A DNA stretch of 64,000 nt, taken from contig BRON01000007.1 of the NCBI GenBank assembly GCA_024345305.1, positions 1,240,001 through 1,304,000 of the forward strand, read 5' to 3'. The position numbers were made by a program, and so were the translations under genes. How positions within the stretch are numbered: position 1 is the first letter of the stretch; each line of letters begins with the position of its first letter. The stretch comes from Mrakia gelida. Lineage: Eukaryota; Basidiomycota; Tremellomycetes; Cystofilobasidiales; Mrakiaceae. The notes beneath the pieces are model-generated. The model did no database searches and was not told where the DNA came from. It saw nothing but the letters and a program-made list of their open reading frames with translations. Positions 59,262 to 64,000 of the stretch are shown here, piece by piece.

Positions 59262-61533
59262 CTATCGAGGAGCGTAATCGTTCTGCTGCTGCTGTTGCTG
59301 CTGAAGATCGCGACGACACGGAAGAGGGAACGAAAAGGTCAGCGACGAACCAAACGAGCACGAGCCCGGAAGAGCAGAGGGGAAGCGAAAAAACTCACCC
59401 TTCCTCCACCGTAGTAGCTTCCTCCCTGACCCTGCTGTCGACCTCCCTCTCCACCGTTGTTGTTGTTGTTGTTCCTCCCTCCTCCTCCACGTCCTCCCTG
59501 CTGCATCCCTCCCTGCCTGTAGCCTCCTCGCATCTGGTTGCTCGGCAGACTGGCTCCGGATTCTCCGAAACTGAGAATGTTCCTTTGTCGCTCCTGTGGA
59601 ACGAAATGAACGAGGGGAGAAGGGAAGAAGGTCAGCTCTCGCTCGAGCGAAAGGAAGGGAAGGAAGGCTGGACTGACCTCATCTCTCCACTGCCTTCCAC
59701 CTCGAGCTCCTCCTCCTCCACTTCCTCCACCCATTCGTCCACCGGTAACCGACTCAGGCTTCAAGTCCGACGAGATCGAATCGAAGAACGACGTGGCCTT
59801 GTTGTAGTAAACCTCCTTGTCGACTTTCGGGCTCGTAGCAGCCGACGAGCGACGTCGACCGTTCTTGGTGTGGTTGTGGGTGCTCTCCTCGTCCGAATCC
59901 GAGTCTGAGTCGGAGTCCGAGTCGTCGTCGTGGAGGATGGCTCCTGCCTCTCGAGCGACGGAAGCCTTGTCGAACTTGGCGTTGGATTCGGCGAAGTCGA
60001 ACTCCTGAGGAGGGACGATGCCTCGAGGCCCAGCGGCTGCTGAAGGGTTGGGAGGAAGACCGGATCGCTGAGTCGACTGCTGCTGCTGCCTGCTCGAGGA
60101 AGGAGGAGGTTGAATTCCTCCTCGAGATCGAGGAGCGTTGGCGGTAGTGGCAGGAGGGGAGGTGATGGGACCGGTCGCTCCTCGCGAGACGGACATCTCT
60201 CCGAGAGCTCGCTCGATCTTGTCGAGGTTGGTTTGGGAGGGAGTTTGAGCGGGTGCGGTAGGTCGAGAGGAGGTGGAGGGAGCCGTAGGTTGGACTTGAG
60301 CAGCAAGCTGAGCGACGGCGGCTCCTGCGACAGGAGCTGGAGCGGAAGGAGGAGCTCCTGGAGCTCGAGGTCCTGCTGGAACCGGAGCGTGAGCTGCAGC
60401 TGGGACGGGCTGAGCTTTGGGAGCGGGAGGAGGAGCGGTGGAAGTGGTGGTGGGAGTGGCAGTGGAGGTAGGAGTGGCCGTCGAGGTAGGAGCTTGGGCG
60501 GAAGGAGGAGGAGGAGGAGCTGTCGAGGAGGGGTTGGGAGGTCGTCCGACGGATCCGTTCACGACGACGGGAGACTGCTGAGGAGGAGGACCTTGCTGGT
60601 AGGCTTGCTGGTGGAAGGGAGGAGGAGTAGGCATGGGGTATCCTCCGTAAGGTCCAGGTCCGGGAGGGTACATCCCTTGTTGTCCAGGCCATCCAGGAGG
60701 AGGAGGAGGTCCACCGAAACCGAAGGGTCCAGGCTGACCAGGGTAGCCCTGAGGAGGCTGAGGGTAGCGAGGAGGTCCGAGAGGAGATTGAGCACCAACG
60801 GGAGGTCGAGGTTGACCGGATGTCTGGGTGAGAGAAGAAGAAAGAGAGGAAGAGATGAGCTGAAGGCCAAAGGAGGGAAAGGGAAGGAAGGGAAGGAGGA
60901 GGAGGAGCTGAAGAAGATGGGACGAGAGCGAGTAGAGACATAGACGTACACCCATGATAGCAGGGTCGTCAGGAACGGCAGCAGCAGGAGCGGGAGCTTG
61001 CTCAATACCGAGATCCTTGACATCCTTGGCCCTAGAGAAAGAGGAAGTCAAACGATGGAGGGGATGGAAGGTCAAGAGCTGGATCCGGCGGCGAGGAAGG
61101 AGAGCGAGATGGACGAGCTTACCTGAAGACGACGAAATCGTAGATGTGATCGTTTGGAGGGATGAACTGATCCTGAGGTTTTCGGTTCTCGGTACCACGA
61201 GAGTTGACTGGAAGGAGAAAGGATGGGAAAGAGAGCGAAGGAGGGAAAAGAGATCAGCTTCGAGTTCCTTCCTTCGTTCGATCTCGCCTCATTCCTCTCC
61301 TTGAAGAGTCGAACTAACCGTGCTCGAGACTGATTGTACTCTCAGCGTGATCGATGGAATGAAGTCGACCGACGTATCGAATGTCACTGACGGAGGTCAG
61401 AGTCACAGTCGCTCTGCGAAACAAGAGCAAGAAGGAGGGGAAGGGAGGTGGCGAAGAAGATGGTCAGCTTCATCGTCCTTCTTCGAACACTAAAGAAGCA
61501 AGGTTCTGCTCACCCGATGAACGAGGCAGCCAT
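59262..61533 (-). CDS. LSM14/Scd6-type translational repressor and P-body protein
   Basis: LSM14 (Scd6, Sum2, RAP55) represses translation and helps decapping in P-bodies. The ATG at 61533 (MAASFIG) opens the divergent LSm domain: RATVTLTSVSDIRYVGRLHS, IDHAESTISLEH, VNSRGTENRKPQDQF, PPNDHIYDFVVFRAKDVKDL. A long Pro/Gln/Gly-rich linker follows (GPPRYPQPPQGYPGQPGP). Then come EFDFAESNAKFDKASV and a (SD)-rich tract. The FFD box reads YYNKATSFFDSISSDL, with an RGG stretch after it, and the TFG box reads RQRNILSFGES. The C-terminus is RGG- and Gln-rich, ending QNDYAPR before TAG at 59264-59262. The order LSm-FFD-TFG-RGG is diagnostic. Seven or so introns. Confidence 0.92.
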
Positions 61534-61875
61534 GGTGATGGATGTTTGTGGGTAGGAAAGGTGGAGGGAGGGAGAGGGGAAGGAGGGAGGGCCGGAGGAG
61601 GGAAGGAGATGATGAGCGTACGAGGTCGAAAAGAGCTTCAGGAAAGTCGCCTCTCGTTTGGCCTCGTCGTCGTCGTTTTTTTCTCGAGCTCACTCTCCCA
61701 AAGTCTCAGAAAGTAGATCTACATAAGCCAGACCGATCAATGATACTCGAAACTAGGAAAAGAGCACAGATAACTATTAAACCAAAGCCGAGCTTTTAGT
61801 CGAGCGAACGAGACGAAACGAAAACACATCCTCCAACGCCTTTCGCCCCCCTCCCCTCCTCTACGAAACGGAAAC
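61534..61875. other. Intergenic between two minus-strand genes
   Basis: About 340 bases with the LSM14 promoter and the ABC transporter 3' UTR. No coding sequence supported. Confidence 0.5.

Positions 61876-64000
<2,125 letters not shown>

Overview
The window looks like nuclear DNA of a GC-rich, intron-dense basidiomycete, most likely a red yeast of the Microbotryomycetes (Rhodotorula/Sporobolomyces type). Nearly every gene is split by many short GT-AG introns with a CTGAC-like branch point, intergenic spaces are short, and the recognisable genes are fungal housekeeping genes. The genus is inference. Gene spans run from start codon to stop codon and include introns; exon joins were read by eye.

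Layout. 1-2.3 kb: 5' part of an RGS/DEP regulator of G-protein signalling (-). 3.1-4.8 kb: 3-hydroxyisobutyrate dehydrogenase-like gene (-). 5.0-6.6 kb: F-box-like gene, copy 1 (+, two frame changes). 6.9-11.1 kb: SCYL2-like pseudokinase (+). 11.6-12.7 kb: MYND zinc-finger gene (-), divergent from a broken BTB/POZ gene at 13.2-14.2 kb (+). 14.9-17.6 kb: poly(A)-binding protein PAB1 (-). 18.9-21.8 kb: MFS transporter of the FMP42/SLC43 type (+). 22.1-23.8 kb: F-box-like copy 2 (-, in-frame stop). 24.1-25.6 kb: unrecognised gene (-). 26.1-31.9 kb: CTF4/AND-1 (-). 32.3-35.4 kb: gene with a TFIIB-like zinc ribbon (-). 35.8-37.6 kb: single-pass membrane protein (-). 37.9-39.5 kb: PIN-domain/RGG protein (+). 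40.0-41.2 kb: small membrane protein (-). 41.6-45.0 kb: amino-acid permease (-). 45.8-46.6 kb: intact BTB gene (+). 47.2-49.8 kb: SSF1/Peter Pan Brix protein (-). 50.3-53.3 kb: NDPK-like protein with a long repeat tail (+). 53.7-58.7 kb: a duplicated mosaic holding F-box-like copy 3, a 3' fragment of the 24-kb gene, a second broken BTB gene and a second intact MYND gene. 59.3-61.5 kb: LSM14/Scd6 (-). 61.9-64.0 kb: C-terminal half of an ABCC/MRP transporter (-).

The unusual part is the set of lineage-type F-box, BTB and MYND genes scattered among the housekeeping genes. The block at 53.7-58.7 kb joins a same-direction copy of 22.1-24.4 kb to an inverted copy of 11.5-14.2 kb. All three F-box-like copies and both BTB copies of the pair carry frameshifts or stops, while both MYND copies read cleanly. 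The housekeeping genes I read show no such lesions, so this looks like a duplicating and decaying family rather than general sequencing error. Three genes for mRNA metabolism (PAB1, LSM14, the PIN/RGG protein) and two for chromosome or ribosome biology (CTF4, SSF1) are otherwise ordinary neighbours; I see no metabolic cluster, CRISPR, transposon, rRNA or tRNA.
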